Assembly (NCBI GenBank): GCA_964462515.1
Contig: CAYWXK010000009.1
Span: forward strand, 38,667 to 102,666
Direction: 5' to 3'
DNA: 64,000 nt
Source: CAYWXK01 sp964462515
Lineage (GTDB): Bacteria; Planctomycetota; Phycisphaerae; Sedimentisphaerales; Anaerobacaceae
Below are positions 16,279 through 25,781 of the stretch, piece after piece. The notes under the pieces were generated by a model, which did no database searches, was not told the DNA's origin, and saw only the letters and a program-made list of their open reading frames with translations. The translations under genes were made by a program, and so were the position numbers. Every line of letters starts with the position of its first letter. The first letter of the stretch is position 1.

Positions 16279-19200
16279 ATGAGCAGGTTACTGCTATTAA
16301 TCACCAGGATGGCTTACGCCGCCATCCGCTTACTTATGCTTATGGCAGCGGTTTCCCAGGCGGCATCTATTACGGTCGTAAATTACAGCTTTGAACAACC
16401 CGAGCAGGGGAAAATTAAAGGCTGGAATGGCGAAGGTTCCGGCGGGACGCCCGCTGTTGATATTCCCGGCTGGAGCAGCGATACGGCAGCTTTCGATTCG
16501 GGTGTAGAAACAGGATATAATCCCATTGAAGGTGATTATACTGCTTTTTTGAGGAGCGGCGACCCCTCCGTTTGGCAGTTGACGGATTGTAATATTGTTG
16601 CTGGTAAAGTTTATGAGCTGAAAGTGGATGCACGGATTACCTGGGGAGGAACGAGCTTAAAGATGATTCTCTATTGTAATAACGCTGGCACCAGAGTTCC
16701 GGCTGCGACCACTACGGTAAATCTGACTGACACAATGGCTGAGTATTCTCTTACTTTTTCAGCCAACGATGCTCCGGCCTCCATTGGAAAGAAACTCGGC
16801 ATCGAATTTATTAATGTCAGCAGCGGGACTACCTGGCTGGGCCTGGACAGAGTGCGGTTGTCGGATGGTGAATTGGAGGTCGAGGCCAGTAATCCCTCAC
16901 CATCTAACGGTCAAACGAATGTGGATGCCAATGTGACTCTCACCTGGAGTGCACCGCCATCAATGTCAAATGCCGAGTATGATGTTTATCTCGGAACCAG
17001 CTCCAGCTTTAGCGGAGTTAGTCCGGTGCGAGTTACCGAGGAGTCTTATCACCCTGTTTCGGCGCTGAGTCGAAGTGCTACTTACTATTGGCGGGTGGAT
17101 GTGGTCGGCGGCGATATGGGAGAGGTGTGGAGTTTTAAGACGACATGGAGGGAGTGGGAAAATCAGAGCATCAACGAGATAAACAAGGCGCCGCGACACG
17201 CGACGCTAATGCCCTACCCGGACCGGCCCAGCGCCATACAGGGCACACGCGAGGCATCTATCTACCATCAGTCCCTTAATGGCAAGTGGAAATTCCACTG
17301 GGTCGCCAAACCCCAGGACCGTCCGACAGAATTCTATCAGGTGAGCTACGATGTCAGCGGGTGGAAAGAAATCCCGGTGCCGAGCAACTGGGAAATGCAC
17401 AGATACGGCACGCCCATCTATACCAATATTACATACCCCTTTCAAAACAGTCCTCCGAACGTAACCAGCACGCCATCGACTAACTACACTGCTTATACAC
17501 AAAGAAATCCCGTCGGCTCCTATCGCAGGGAATTCACCATCCCACCTGGCTGGGCCGGCAGAAGGGTGTTTATCCATTTTGACGGCGTAATGAGCGCGTT
17601 TTATCTGTGGATTAACGGCCGGTTTGTTGGCTACAGCGAGGACAGTATGTCGCCGGCCGAATTCGATATCACCGGTTATCTTGTGCCGGGAACTAATGTG
17701 CTGGCAGCGGAAGTCTATCGCTGGTGCGACGGCAGCTACCTCGAAGACCAGGATATGTGGCGGATGAGCGGCATCTACCGCGACGTCTATCTATTCTCGC
17801 CGCCCCGGGTCCATCTGCGCGATTTCTGGGTGCGAAGTGATTTGGACAGCAACTACCAAAACGCCAAGCTGTATGTTACGGCCAATATCAAAAATTATAC
17901 TGCTTGGTCTGTCGGAACCCACAGTGTGGAAGTAACGCTGCTGGACGCCAACGGAACCACTGTCGGCTCAGACCCGCTGACGTCAGATTCTTTGAGCAGC
18001 ATCGCAGGTGGTGCAGAAGGCATACTGGATATGCAAACGACCGTTACGAATCCTCTCAAATGGACGGCGGAAACGCCCAATCTGTATCAGGTCCTCCTGA
18101 CACTTAAAGACCCCAACAATTCCGTCATCGAAGTTGAGCAGTGCAAGACCGGCTTCCGCAAGATTCAGATTGCCAAAGCTCAGCTTCTTATCAACGGCAG
18201 GGCAATCTACGTCAAGGGCGTGAACCGTCATGAGCATGACCCGGACTTCGCCAAAGCAGTGCCGGACAGGCGAATGGTCCAGGACATTAAAATTATGAAG
18301 CAGAACAACATCAATACCGTTCGAACCTGTCACTATCCGGATGACCCGAAATGGTATGAGCTGTGCGACAAATACGGCCTGTACGTCATTGACGAAGCCA
18401 ATATCGAGTGTCATGCAAACATGGGTCTTTCCAACAACACCTCCTGGCAAAGCGCTTTTCTGTACCGAACACAGAATCTGGTGGAGCGAGACAAGAACCA
18501 TACCTGCGTTATTTTATGGTCGCTGGGCAATGAGGCGGGCAATGGCGTCAATTTCAATGCCACCAGTTCCTGGGTCCGCGGACGCGATAACACCCGTTTT
18601 GTGCACTATGAGCCGGCAGGAACCGGCGACAATACCGATATTTGCTGCCCGATGTATGCGGCTATCGAATCGATTGTCCGCTACGCCTCCGGCAGCCCGA
18701 CAAAACCCTTGATTCTGTGCGAATATGAGCACGCAATGGGCAACAGCGAAGGCAATATCCAGGACTACTGGACTGCCATCGAGTCCTATCCTGCGCTGCA
18801 GGGCGGCTGCATCTGGGATTTCGTGGACCAGGGGATTCGCAAGTTTGATATTTTTAGCAAACAGTTCTGGGCTTACGGCGGCGATTTCAACGATGTCCCC
18901 AACGACGATAACTTCTGCTGCAACGGTCTTGTGGCGCCGGACCGCACGCCCAATCCACACCTCAACGAGGTCAAAAAGGTATATCAGTATATTAAAGTTT
19001 CCGATGCTGACGCAGCACACGGCGTTGTAAAGGTCCGTAACAAATATGCGTTTATCAGTCTTAATTTTGCAAACATCAACTGGGAACTGACGGCCAACGG
19101 CAAAATCATTCAGCGGGGAACACTGCCGCCGATAAATCTGGCGCCGGGTCAGGAGCAGAATATAACGATAGGCATCACCGAGCCGACGGTCAAACCGGCA

Positions 19201-20226
19201 GGCACGGAGTATTATCTGATGGTGATATTTACGCTGGCAAAGAATACGCTGTGGGCCGACACCGGCCATATCTTGGCTTGGGACCAGATTAAGGTGCCGT
19301 GGGCGGTGGCGGATGTGCCCGCTGAAGACCCTTCGGGAATGAACAGCTTAAGCCGAAGCGCAACCTCCAGCCAGCACGTTGTAACGGGAACGAACTTCAA
19401 GGTGGCAATAGGCAAAACCAGCGGGTCGCTGGAATCCTTTGTCTATCAGGGAACACAATTGCTTGCGGGCAACCTGGCATCTAATTTCTGGCGAGCACCC
19501 ACGGACAATGATAACGGCAACAATATGCCGAGCCGACAAGGCGTATGGAAAACTGCCGGTTCAACACGGACTGTGGACAGCATTACCGTCAGCCAGCCGA
19601 TGAGCGCAAAGGTCATGATTTCGGCGGATTTCACGCTGCCGGGTGTGAATAACTCCGACTATAATATTGTCTATACAATTTACGGAAACGGCAACGTCCA
19701 CGTCCAGGCGACGATTACCCCTACAGGTTCGTTACCCGACCTGCCGAGATTCGGTACGCAACTGGCTATGCTGGCGAAATACAACCAGATACAATGGTTC
19801 GGCCTCGGACCGTGGGAAACCTACTGGGACCGTAAAACATGTGGTATCGTGGGCGTGTACAACAGAGACATAGAAGATTTCATTTATAACTACATCGAAC
19901 CCCAGGAAAACGCCAACCGGTCAGATGTGCGGTGGATGAAAGTGACCGACTCCAACGGTTTCGGGCTTCAATTCAAAGGCGATACTCTCTTGATGACCAG
20001 CGCATGGCCATATACGATAGGCCAGCTTGAGGCCGCGGACCATCCTAATGAGCTGCCTCGCGGGAATACTACTGTGAACATAGATTACAAGCAGATGGGC
20101 GTCGCCGGCGATAATAGCTGGGGAGCACGGCCTCATCCGGAATACACGCTGCCGGCGAACAAACAATACACCTTCGGCTATACCATCAGCGTCGTGTCTG
20201 CTGTGGGCCGGATTTTTCGGGACTGA
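16279..20226 (+). CDS. secreted GH2 beta-galactosidase (LacZ type), multidomain, C-terminal tail frameshifted
   Basis: Large secreted glycosidase of 1315 residues from the ATG at 16279, which has GGAG 9 bases upstream and opens a signal peptide ending near AVSQA. Domains in order: an N-terminal jelly-roll carbohydrate-binding-like region (about 25-200), a fibronectin/Ig-like module (NPSPSNGQTNVDANVTLTWS onward), then the GH2 sugar-binding, Ig-like and TIM-barrel domains, and a LacZ small-chain type C-terminal domain. The acid/base is E752 (SLGNEAGNG) and the nucleophile is E815 (LCEYEHAMGN), matching LacZ. Substrate is a beta-galactoside or related glycan. The present stop is followed in another frame by an EF-hand/dockerin-like tail (20226-20327), so the protein looks truncated by a one-base shift near the T-run at 20212-20216. 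Confidence 0.92.
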   Translation: MSRLLLLITRMAYAAIRLLMLMAAVSQAASITVVNYSFEQPEQGKIKGWNGEGSGGTPAVDIPGWSSDTAAFDSGVETGYNPIEGDYTAFLRSGDPSVWQLTDCNIVAGKVYELKVDARITWGGTSLKMILYCNNAGTRVPAATTTVNLTDTMAEYSLTFSANDAPASIGKKLGIEFINVSSGTTWLGLDRVRLSDGELEVEASNPSPSNGQTNVDANVTLTWSAPPSMSNAEYDVYLGTSSSFSGVSPVRVTEESYHPVSALSRSATYYWRVDVVGGDMGEVWSFKTTWREWENQSINEINKAPRHATLMPYPDRPSAIQGTREASIYHQSLNGKWKFHWVAKPQDRPTEFYQVSYDVSGWKEIPVPSNWEMHRYGTPIYTNITYPFQNSPPNVTSTPSTNYTAYTQRNPVGSYRREFTIPPGWAGRRVFIHFDGVMSAFYLWINGRFVGYSEDSMSPAEFDITGYLVPGTNVLAAEVYRWCDGSYLEDQDMWRMSGIYRDVYLFSPPRVHLRDFWVRSDLDSNYQNAKLYVTANIKNYTAWSVGTHSVEVTLLDANGTTVGSDPLTSDSLSSIAGGAEGILDMQTTVTNPLKWTAETPNLYQVLLTLKDPNNSVIEVEQCKTGFRKIQIAKAQLLINGRAIYVKGVNRHEHDPDFAKAVPDRRMVQDIKIMKQNNINTVRTCHYPDDPKWYELCDKYGLYVIDEANIECHANMGLSNNTSWQSAFLYRTQNLVERDKNHTCVILWSLGNEAGNGVNFNATSSWVRGRDNTRFVHYEPAGTGDNTDICCPMYAAIESIVRYASGSPTKPLILCEYEHAMGNSEGNIQDYWTAIESYPALQGGCIWDFVDQGIRKFDIFSKQFWAYGGDFNDVPNDDNFCCNGLVAPDRTPNPHLNEVKKVYQYIKVSDADAAHGVVKVRNKYAFISLNFANINWELTANGKIIQRGTLPPINLAPGQEQNITIGITEPTVKPAGTEYYLMVIFTLAKNTLWADTGHILAWDQIKVPWAVADVPAEDPSGMNSLSRSATSSQHVVTGTNFKVAIGKTSGSLESFVYQGTQLLAGNLASNFWRAPTDNDNGNNMPSRQGVWKTAGSTRTVDSITVSQPMSAKVMISADFTLPGVNNSDYNIVYTIYGNGNVHVQATITPTGSLPDLPRFGTQLAMLAKYNQIQWFGLGPWETYWDRKTCGIVGVYNRDIEDFIYNYIEPQENANRSDVRWMKVTDSNGFGLQFKGDTLLMTSAWPYTIGQLEAADHPNELPRGNTTVNIDYKQMGVAGDNSWGARPHPEYTLPANKQYTFGYTISVVSAVGRIFRD

Positions 20227-20327
20227 TTGACACCAATTCAAACGGAACGATTGAGTTAGAAGAGTTCGCAAATCCGGCAAAGTATTGGTTACTGGATTTA
20301 AACCAAAATAAACATATTTCAGTATAA
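20226..20327 (+). pseudogene. out-of-frame dockerin/EF-hand tail of the GH2 gene
   Basis: Beginning as the GH2 gene stops, a second frame reads ID then TNSNGTIELEEFANPAKYW then LLDLNQNKHISV and ends in TAA at 20327. DTNSNGTIELEE is a full EF-hand calcium loop, and IELEEFANPAKYWL parallels the tails of the window's other secreted proteins (VNLKDFAFIAYHWL, VDFEDFAMFAAHWG). Adding one T to the run at 20212-20216 joins this frame to the GH2 frame. Either the gene has lost a base, the assembly has an error, or a -1 ribosomal shift occurs. Confidence 0.75.
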
Positions 20328-20355
20328 ACAAGCCGCTCATAGCAGCAGCTCTTTG

Positions 20356-20382
20356 ACCGCCGCTATACTTGAGAAATTCTAA
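20356..20382 (+). pseudogene. stub matching the 3' end of the FHA-GAF gene
   Basis: Reads TAAILEKF then TAA, against TAAILENF then TGA at the end of the FHA-GAF gene. Seventeen consecutive bases are identical (20359-20375 and 16113-16129) and the match continues through the stop codon. It lies 28 bases after the ancestral GH2 stop. The bases upstream (20331-20355) could encode a degenerate, frame-shifted continuation of a GAF end. It is interpreted as the decayed 3' end of a related gene. Confidence 0.65.
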
Positions 20383-20429
20383 TCTTGCCGATTTGCCAGG
20401 CGCGGTTACCTTCCAGTATTTCGGAACTA

Positions 20430-22190
20430 TTACTGCATAGGCTGGCCGGTCAAAGAGATATTTGCAATTCTAAAAGGAATTTCATTTTTCTTAAGCTCGT
20501 CAAAGACGGTTACAATAAGGCGTCCGCTCTTTGGCAATTTGTCCTTAATGGAAAATTTAAGTGTTGTTGTGCCGCCAATAGACGCGTAACCTCGCTGGGT
20601 TATGTCCAGCTTTGTGCCGCCCTCCGCTAAGAATTTTACGGAATCAATTGACTCGGCTTGCAAGTCCAGCCTGAGGCTCAAAATTGTAGCGTTGTTCTGC
20701 CACGGGTCGGCCTCAATTGAGGTGATAACAGCGCCGTGGACTGTGCCCTTAGCTCCAGCTTCAAAAGCAATATTACCCAAATCCACTTCGCGGGAGCCAC
20801 TTGCAGTCAGATATTCAAGGATTCCAGCCAGCTCCTCCAGGCCGCGTGCGGCTTCATCAGGGACAAGTAAATCGATATCGAATACGACGGTTTTGCCGTC
20901 GGGAGCGAGAATAGGAAATCTTATCTTGCGGTCCCATTGCTCTTTAGGCAGAAGGTCTGTGCCGCTATCTGTAAGCGCTTTTTCAATCCTCCCACCTGAG
21001 ATTTTAACCACAGGGGCGGGCAGGGGGGCAGGAAGCTCGGCTATCAGTGCGAGGGTATAGCCATTGTTTAGGCCGAGCGGCATTATCCCTCTTCTGTAGT
21101 CAGAAAGTCTCACTAAACGCACCCCGCCGACTACCACCTTCATTCCCGTTCCTTCTTCAGCAGCAGGAGGAGTAATCTCAACGGACGGAATCTCAAAGGG
21201 AAGCTCTTCCTTCTCAGGGGTTTTTACCGGAGGGCCGCCTGCGGCAGGTTCTAACTCTTTGAGGATACTTCCAAAATTTGCCCTGGCAACTGATACCTCA
21301 GCATTGTAATCAAAAAGCGGTTGTGTGTCCGGAACAACAACCAGACCAATCGGTGCTCTCTGCCCGAAAAGCATCTCGTTGAGCATCAGGTCGCTCTCGG
21401 GTCCAGACGACATAGGGTCTTTGCCGCTCCGAATTTGTTCTCGCAGCCAGGCCTCGTCCTGCATCAGCCGGTCGAAAACAGCAATCAATTTGGAGCCGTC
21501 AATCGCTATACGGGCGGTCCTGTCATTAACACCTTCAACATTGGAAACTTCTTTAATCTGTCCCGGCAGGTGAAAAATTATTTCATTTTTTAACGTTGAC
21601 AAAAAGGTCTGCAACATCGGCTTGGCCTGTTGGTATTGCATCCTTACCTGCTTAACAAGCTCTTCGACCTTATCAGGCGTAACGTCACGGGGGGACGGTC
21701 GAGTTTGGGCAGGCTGCTCTTGCGATTTCAACAGGATGATTATTTCGCCCGAAGGACTGCGGGAGAAATTAATCTTCATATCGCTGCTAAAGCCGGCATT
21801 GTGAAGAGTCAAATTGTTAATGTCCGGGAAATAGGCGGTGCCCTTGAAATACATCCTGCCGTCAGTGGTCATTTTGTAAGAGACATCGGCCCAGGTATCA
21901 ACTCCGGAAGATTTGGTTAGAATATCTTTGACACTGTTTTTAAGCTGCGTCTGTGTATCCGCCCCGCCGCCAGCCGTCCCTAAAGATGGCGGCTGGTTAC
22001 TATCCGCTGGAGAAGGAGGTTGACCGCCTGTTATCCCAAAACCCTGCGTGAAACTGGTCGGCACGAAAGTAAGTTCGTGAATCACCTTTCCGCAGCCGTC
22101 GGGATTTATTGTAAATTCATCCTTTGTTTCGATACATCCGGCGATGGCCGTTAAGCCAACGACTAACAGAACCCACCTAATCTTACTCAT
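20430..22190 (-). CDS. large putative lipoprotein, function unknown
   Basis: 586 residues with a lipoprotein signal (MSKIRWVLLVVGLTAIAGC), starting from an ATG with AAGGAGG 8 bases upstream. The mature protein begins KDEFTINPDGCGKVIHELTF and contains several beta-rich stretches (for example MYFKGTAYFPDINNLT, NFSRSPSGEIIILLKSQE and TTTLKFSIKDKLPKSGRL), low-complexity proline/serine linkers, and an acidic Pro-Glu-rich hinge near the middle. No enzyme motif was recognised; the beta-rich, segmented layout suggests a periplasmic or surface protein. It has its own good promoter at 22248-22276, so it need not be cotranscribed with the prepilin-type gene upstream. Confidence 0.8.
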   Translation of the reverse strand: MSKIRWVLLVVGLTAIAGCIETKDEFTINPDGCGKVIHELTFVPTSFTQGFGITGGQPPSPADSNQPPSLGTAGGGADTQTQLKNSVKDILTKSSGVDTWADVSYKMTTDGRMYFKGTAYFPDINNLTLHNAGFSSDMKINFSRSPSGEIIILLKSQEQPAQTRPSPRDVTPDKVEELVKQVRMQYQQAKPMLQTFLSTLKNEIIFHLPGQIKEVSNVEGVNDRTARIAIDGSKLIAVFDRLMQDEAWLREQIRSGKDPMSSGPESDLMLNEMLFGQRAPIGLVVVPDTQPLFDYNAEVSVARANFGSILKELEPAAGGPPVKTPEKEELPFEIPSVEITPPAAEEGTGMKVVVGGVRLVRLSDYRRGIMPLGLNNGYTLALIAELPAPLPAPVVKISGGRIEKALTDSGTDLLPKEQWDRKIRFPILAPDGKTVVFDIDLLVPDEAARGLEELAGILEYLTASGSREVDLGNIAFEAGAKGTVHGAVITSIEADPWQNNATILSLRLDLQAESIDSVKFLAEGGTKLDITQRGYASIGGTTTLKFSIKDKLPKSGRLIVTVFDELKKNEIPFRIANISLTGQPMQ

Positions 22191-22247
22191 AACGCCAGCC
22201 TCCTTATTGATTTAAGGAATGGTCAATTTGTTTCAAAGGTTACTATT

Positions 22248-22276
22248 ATAATACCGCTTTTTGGCGAAATTGTCAA
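22248..22276 (-). promoter_or_regulatory. near-consensus sigma70-type promoter for the 586-residue lipoprotein gene
   Basis: On the minus strand a perfect TTGACA (22271-22276) is followed after 17 bases by TATTAT (22248-22253). Transcription should begin near 22241, about 50 bases before the start codon at 22190. Confidence 0.7.
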
Positions 22277-22387
22277 TGATAATGTTTTGAATAGATGCCC
22301 TTATTGTGCCTATTTTCTGCACGACCCAATAATGCGATTCAAGAGGCAGGATTTGCGGTCTTGGATACGTGATATGGCGGCTGTAAA

Positions 22388-22408
22388 AGCCCTATAATAA
22401 AAAGGGCT
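22388..22408 (-). terminator. possible weak terminator after the prepilin-type gene
   Basis: AGCCCT and AGGGCT pair across a 9-base loop. On the minus strand the stem is followed by TTTAC, a short U-tract. It lies about 70 bases past the prepilin-type gene and before the promoter of the next gene, which is a sensible place for a terminator, but the stem is only 6 bp. Confidence 0.35.
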
Positions 22409-22476
22409 GTAAGACTATTATCGTCCGGCAGACCTTTTTCCAGCCTGCCCGCCGATGCAACGGAATAAAGGTGATA

Positions 22477-23166
22477 TTATTTTTGAAATCTCCACATATT
22501 GATAGTCATAGTTGGTGCGGCTATCCATTCCATGTGCCAGTCGAGGAAGAGAGAATTGCAGCCGTTTTTGTGGCGAGCACGAGCTACCCGCCGGCCTCTA
22601 TATTTATCCTGACTGTTAGAGGTCGGCAGATGCCCCGGATCCCAGACGTCACAGCGGTCTGTCCCATCGTCATCGGCATTTTTGATTATCGGTCGCCAAT
22701 GGCCATCTTCATTGTCGGCAAGATAGATAGTATATGCCCGGCGGGTGCAGTCACTTAGTTTGGTCGGGTTTAAAGTCTCGTGGCCGACCATATCGGTGCT
22801 ACTGTCGAAGTCCCACCCATTAACGACGAAACAGACGGTTTGCTCCTTATCCGGGTAGCTGGGACAGCGGTATATTTTAACAGTGCGGTAATCTTTACCA
22901 ATCGGCTTCTGCGCCAAAAAAGGCATAAAAAGCTGATACCAGGCCTTTTCTGTTCCACCTGATGCCCCGCGGGGGATATATTGGTCCCACTCCTCGGCAT
23001 ATAAATTGGCAGCCAGACCAACCTGACGCAGGTTATTGCGGCAAAGAACATTCTTGCCCTGCTCGCGGGCCTTCCGCAGCGACGGCATCAATATCGCCAT
23101 AAGGACTGCGATGATGGAAATTACCACCAAAAGCTCTATCAACGTAAATCCACTTCGTCTGTGCAC
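22477..23166 (-). CDS. prepilin-type N-terminal cleavage/methylation protein (type II secretion pseudopilin-like)
   Basis: 229 residues from a GTG at 23166 with GAGG 7 bases upstream; a longer TTG start at 23205 would overlap the HEAT-repeat gene. The N-terminus HRRSGFTLIELLVVISII is a class III prepilin signal: cleavage before F, then the hydrophobic helix with the conserved E at +5. The following region (SLRKAREQGKNVLCRNNLRQ) and the late motif ARHKNGCNSLFLDWHMEW are typical of the very large planctomycete families of such proteins, where many copies exist and function is mostly unknown. It follows the HEAT-repeat gene by 17 bases and probably belongs to its operon. Confidence 0.88.
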   Translation of the reverse strand: MHRRSGFTLIELLVVISIIAVLMAILMPSLRKAREQGKNVLCRNNLRQVGLAANLYAEEWDQYIPRGASGGTEKAWYQLFMPFLAQKPIGKDYRTVKIYRCPSYPDKEQTVCFVVNGWDFDSSTDMVGHETLNPTKLSDCTRRAYTIYLADNEDGHWRPIIKNADDDGTDRCDVWDPGHLPTSNSQDKYRGRRVARARHKNGCNSLFLDWHMEWIAAPTMTINMWRFQK

Positions 23167-23183
23167 AACTATCCTCTGCCTTT

Positions 23184-25754
23184 TTATTGGGGTTTGTGCG
23201 CACAATCAATGCGTATGCCTTCCAGCCTGGTGCCGTCGGGCTTGCGCAGGCGCATACAGAACTCCCAGGGTAAATTATTCTGTGTAATTTTCACAAGCAG
23301 CGAATTCCAGCCCTGGTTGAGCGTAATATTTGCCTTATCGGAACCCGGCGTTAAAGGCCTGGCCACGTTATTTGCGTGAACTATGCTACTGTTAAGCCAG
23401 ACCTTGACGCCGTCGTCACTGCCTATCTCCATAGATGCTTGCTGCCGGCTATCAGAATTTATCCAGGTTCGCAGATATGCGACCCGCTGTTCGCCGCCAT
23501 ATAGTTTTAGTAAATCAAGCACGAAAGGCCGACTTGGGTCTGTGCCGGCAGGTATAGAAGTCCACTTCACATCCTTGCCGGCAGAAGTTTCCGGCGGAAA
23601 AACAATATCGAACAGCTCGGCGTAATTTTTGCCTTCCTGCATATACGGGCCGGTAACCTGCCAGGAGGTGATGAAGTCTTCGAACTTCTCGATAGTGTTA
23701 ATGACATCTTGTGCCTGCTTTCGCAGGGAATCATCTTTTGTAATCGCCAGCACTTTCGCAATAGCCGTCTTTGCCTGGTCAGGATGGCTGCCACAGATAG
23801 AGCCGGCAATTTTAACTGCTGCTAATGCCGCCTCGTCTTTAATCGTCTCATCATCAAGACATTTCGCAGCCAGTTGCAGCGCCCCGGCATCGTTGACATT
23901 TGCCAAGCTGGACAGCACAAGTTTTTTTTCCTCTGGACTTCGAGCATCATTCATAAGGTCGGTATATATTTCCAGAGTCTTCTGTGCAGGATGGTCTTCA
24001 CCAGGCAAAGACAATAAACGCACAATGCCTCGCAGCGCCAACAAACGATGGGTCTGGTTTTGCGTGCTTCTAAAGATTTTTATCACGACATCCGTTGCAG
24101 CCGCATCAGGCCAGTTGGATAGTTCGCGGATTGCCGTGTCCTGCACCTCTGGGTCGGCTTCTTTTAGCGCACTTTGCATAGCCTCAAGCGCCGCTTTATT
24201 TGCGATACCACCAAGCACATGCAGCAAGGAACATTTAACAGGCGGTCGCTTCTCGGCACCCAACACACCTAACACAGCATCAGCTTGCTCATTCTGGTCA
24301 GTAATTTTTCGCGCAACTGCTATGGCGGCCCTTTCAGCTTCTCTGCGACCGCTGTCGCCGGGCAAATCAACGAGAAGTTTTACAAGTGCCGGCAAATCTT
24401 TATCATTTGCAAGCCGGCCTAAGGCCTTAAACGCTGCCGTGCGGACATTTGCATCCGGGCTTGCCGCCTCTTGTAATAGCGCCGAGACAGCGCTTGTGGC
24501 ATTGCGGTCAAAAAGGACTTCAATCAGATTTGCCCGCAGGGTCGGCTCTGATTTCTGCACACTTTGGACTATCGCATCGTCAACGCCATTGCCGCGAAGC
24601 AGACCAAGACTATTTAAGGCGGCAGTTTTGTCGTCAGGGTCCGTGCTTTTTGCGGCGGCCTCTGTCAAAAACTCCACAGATAAGGCTCCCCCGAGTTTTC
24701 CAACGGCATCCAGAGCCGCTATTCTAACCCGGGCATTTTCGCTCTTAGCTGCATTAGTTACCGCGGACAAAGCGGCAGAGTCGCCGCGGTCGGCGAGGGC
24801 GCCAAGCAGAAGAACCTGCTCATCAGAAGATAGTTTCCCAAGTTCAGCAGCAAATAGTTCGGTAACGCCTTCGCCCTGCATTGTCCGAACACAACCACCG
24901 GCGGTAGTTCTGACCATCCGGTCCTTATCCTGCAAAGCTGCAACAACCAGCGAGGCGGCGTCCTTTCCACCGGCATCAGCCAAACCCATAATTGCCGCAC
25001 TACGAGTAATCGCTGCTTCGCCTGTGCCGAGTAACTCTTTATAAATTGCAATTGCCTGCTGCCTTCGTCCCTCTGAAAGCTCGCTCTCGGCGCATCGCAG
25101 ATATGCATCTGTCGCTGCCAGTTGAAACTGTGGGTCGCCTTTGGCTCTCGTTTGAGCCAGAAACTTTGCTGCCTGTTCGCCGCCTATTTTTCCCAGCGCC
25201 ACAATTGCAGCTTCGCCGACTATCCTATCCGCACCTTCGACACGCTTACCCAACAACTCAACGCTTTGGGCATCGCGTCTATCACCTAACAAATTTATGA
25301 TGCGGACCTGCGCCTTTGGCGGGGCTTTGTCAATCGCATCCCGCAGGGCCTTTGCAGCCTCAGGGCTGGGATTTTGGCCGATTGCATAGCAGGCCATATC
25401 GCCAGTTGCCTCATCCAGCAGCAATTTTGCCGCAGCCTGGACTGAATCGGCTGTCCCGATTTGCCAGAGCTGCCGACAAATAAATGATTTGCAATCCAGT
25501 GAGACGTTGGATTCAAGGAGTTTAGCCAGTTGCAGCTCTATGTATTTTCGTAGTTCGGGCTGGTTTTGTGTATCTCGTATAAGCTCTTCGACATCTATTA
25601 GCATCTTGCTATCCATACCGCGCTGGTAGTTAGTAATTTCTGCCAACATCTGATTGACCCGTGATTTTTCAACAGCGGGGCGCGCATCAGGAGCAAAACC
25701 CAAATATAATGTCGCCAACAGTAAATAAATGAATACTTTTTTACAGTTTCTCAT
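23184..25754 (-). CDS. secreted HEAT-repeat protein with C-terminal beta-sandwich
   Basis: 856 residues with a signal peptide (MRNCKKVFIYLLLATLYLGF). From about residue 30 to 680 the sequence is a solenoid of HEAT/PBS-lyase-like repeats of 30-35 residues, each with an Ala/Leu-rich helix pair and a conserved A-x-x-A-L-x-x-G pattern (for example VRIAALDAVGKLGG and VRTAAFKALGRLAN). The last 160 residues differ: a jelly-roll-like beta-sandwich with MEIGSDDGVKVWLNSSIVHA and GWNSLLVKITQNNLPWEF, similar to sugar-binding or PA14-type modules of planctomycete proteins. A protein-interaction scaffold outside the cytoplasm is the likely role. It lies 27 bases after the Gfo/Idh/MocA gene. Confidence 0.86.
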   Translation of the reverse strand: MRNCKKVFIYLLLATLYLGFAPDARPAVEKSRVNQMLAEITNYQRGMDSKMLIDVEELIRDTQNQPELRKYIELQLAKLLESNVSLDCKSFICRQLWQIGTADSVQAAAKLLLDEATGDMACYAIGQNPSPEAAKALRDAIDKAPPKAQVRIINLLGDRRDAQSVELLGKRVEGADRIVGEAAIVALGKIGGEQAAKFLAQTRAKGDPQFQLAATDAYLRCAESELSEGRRQQAIAIYKELLGTGEAAITRSAAIMGLADAGGKDAASLVVAALQDKDRMVRTTAGGCVRTMQGEGVTELFAAELGKLSSDEQVLLLGALADRGDSAALSAVTNAAKSENARVRIAALDAVGKLGGALSVEFLTEAAAKSTDPDDKTAALNSLGLLRGNGVDDAIVQSVQKSEPTLRANLIEVLFDRNATSAVSALLQEAASPDANVRTAAFKALGRLANDKDLPALVKLLVDLPGDSGRREAERAAIAVARKITDQNEQADAVLGVLGAEKRPPVKCSLLHVLGGIANKAALEAMQSALKEADPEVQDTAIRELSNWPDAAATDVVIKIFRSTQNQTHRLLALRGIVRLLSLPGEDHPAQKTLEIYTDLMNDARSPEEKKLVLSSLANVNDAGALQLAAKCLDDETIKDEAALAAVKIAGSICGSHPDQAKTAIAKVLAITKDDSLRKQAQDVINTIEKFEDFITSWQVTGPYMQEGKNYAELFDIVFPPETSAGKDVKWTSIPAGTDPSRPFVLDLLKLYGGEQRVAYLRTWINSDSRQQASMEIGSDDGVKVWLNSSIVHANNVARPLTPGSDKANITLNQGWNSLLVKITQNNLPWEFCMRLRKPDGTRLEGIRIDCAHKPQ

Positions 25755-25781
25755 CGTTTCTCACCCGCAGTTCTGAGTTTA

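Noticed and set aside
18514..19269. Open frame opposite the GH2 gene (251 codons)
   Set aside because: No motif, no promoter; the plus strand encodes catalytic residues of GH2 in the same interval.
20212..20226. Programmed -1 frameshift at the end of the GH2 gene
   Set aside because: ATTTTTC is only a partial slippery sequence and no downstream hairpin was recognised; a one-base loss or assembly error is the simpler reading, though not excluded.
23629..25044. Long open frame on the plus strand opposite the HEAT-repeat gene
   Set aside because: It is the antisense of an Ala/Leu-rich repeat gene, has no recognisable domain, no ribosome-binding site and serine/arginine-rich composition typical of a shadow frame.
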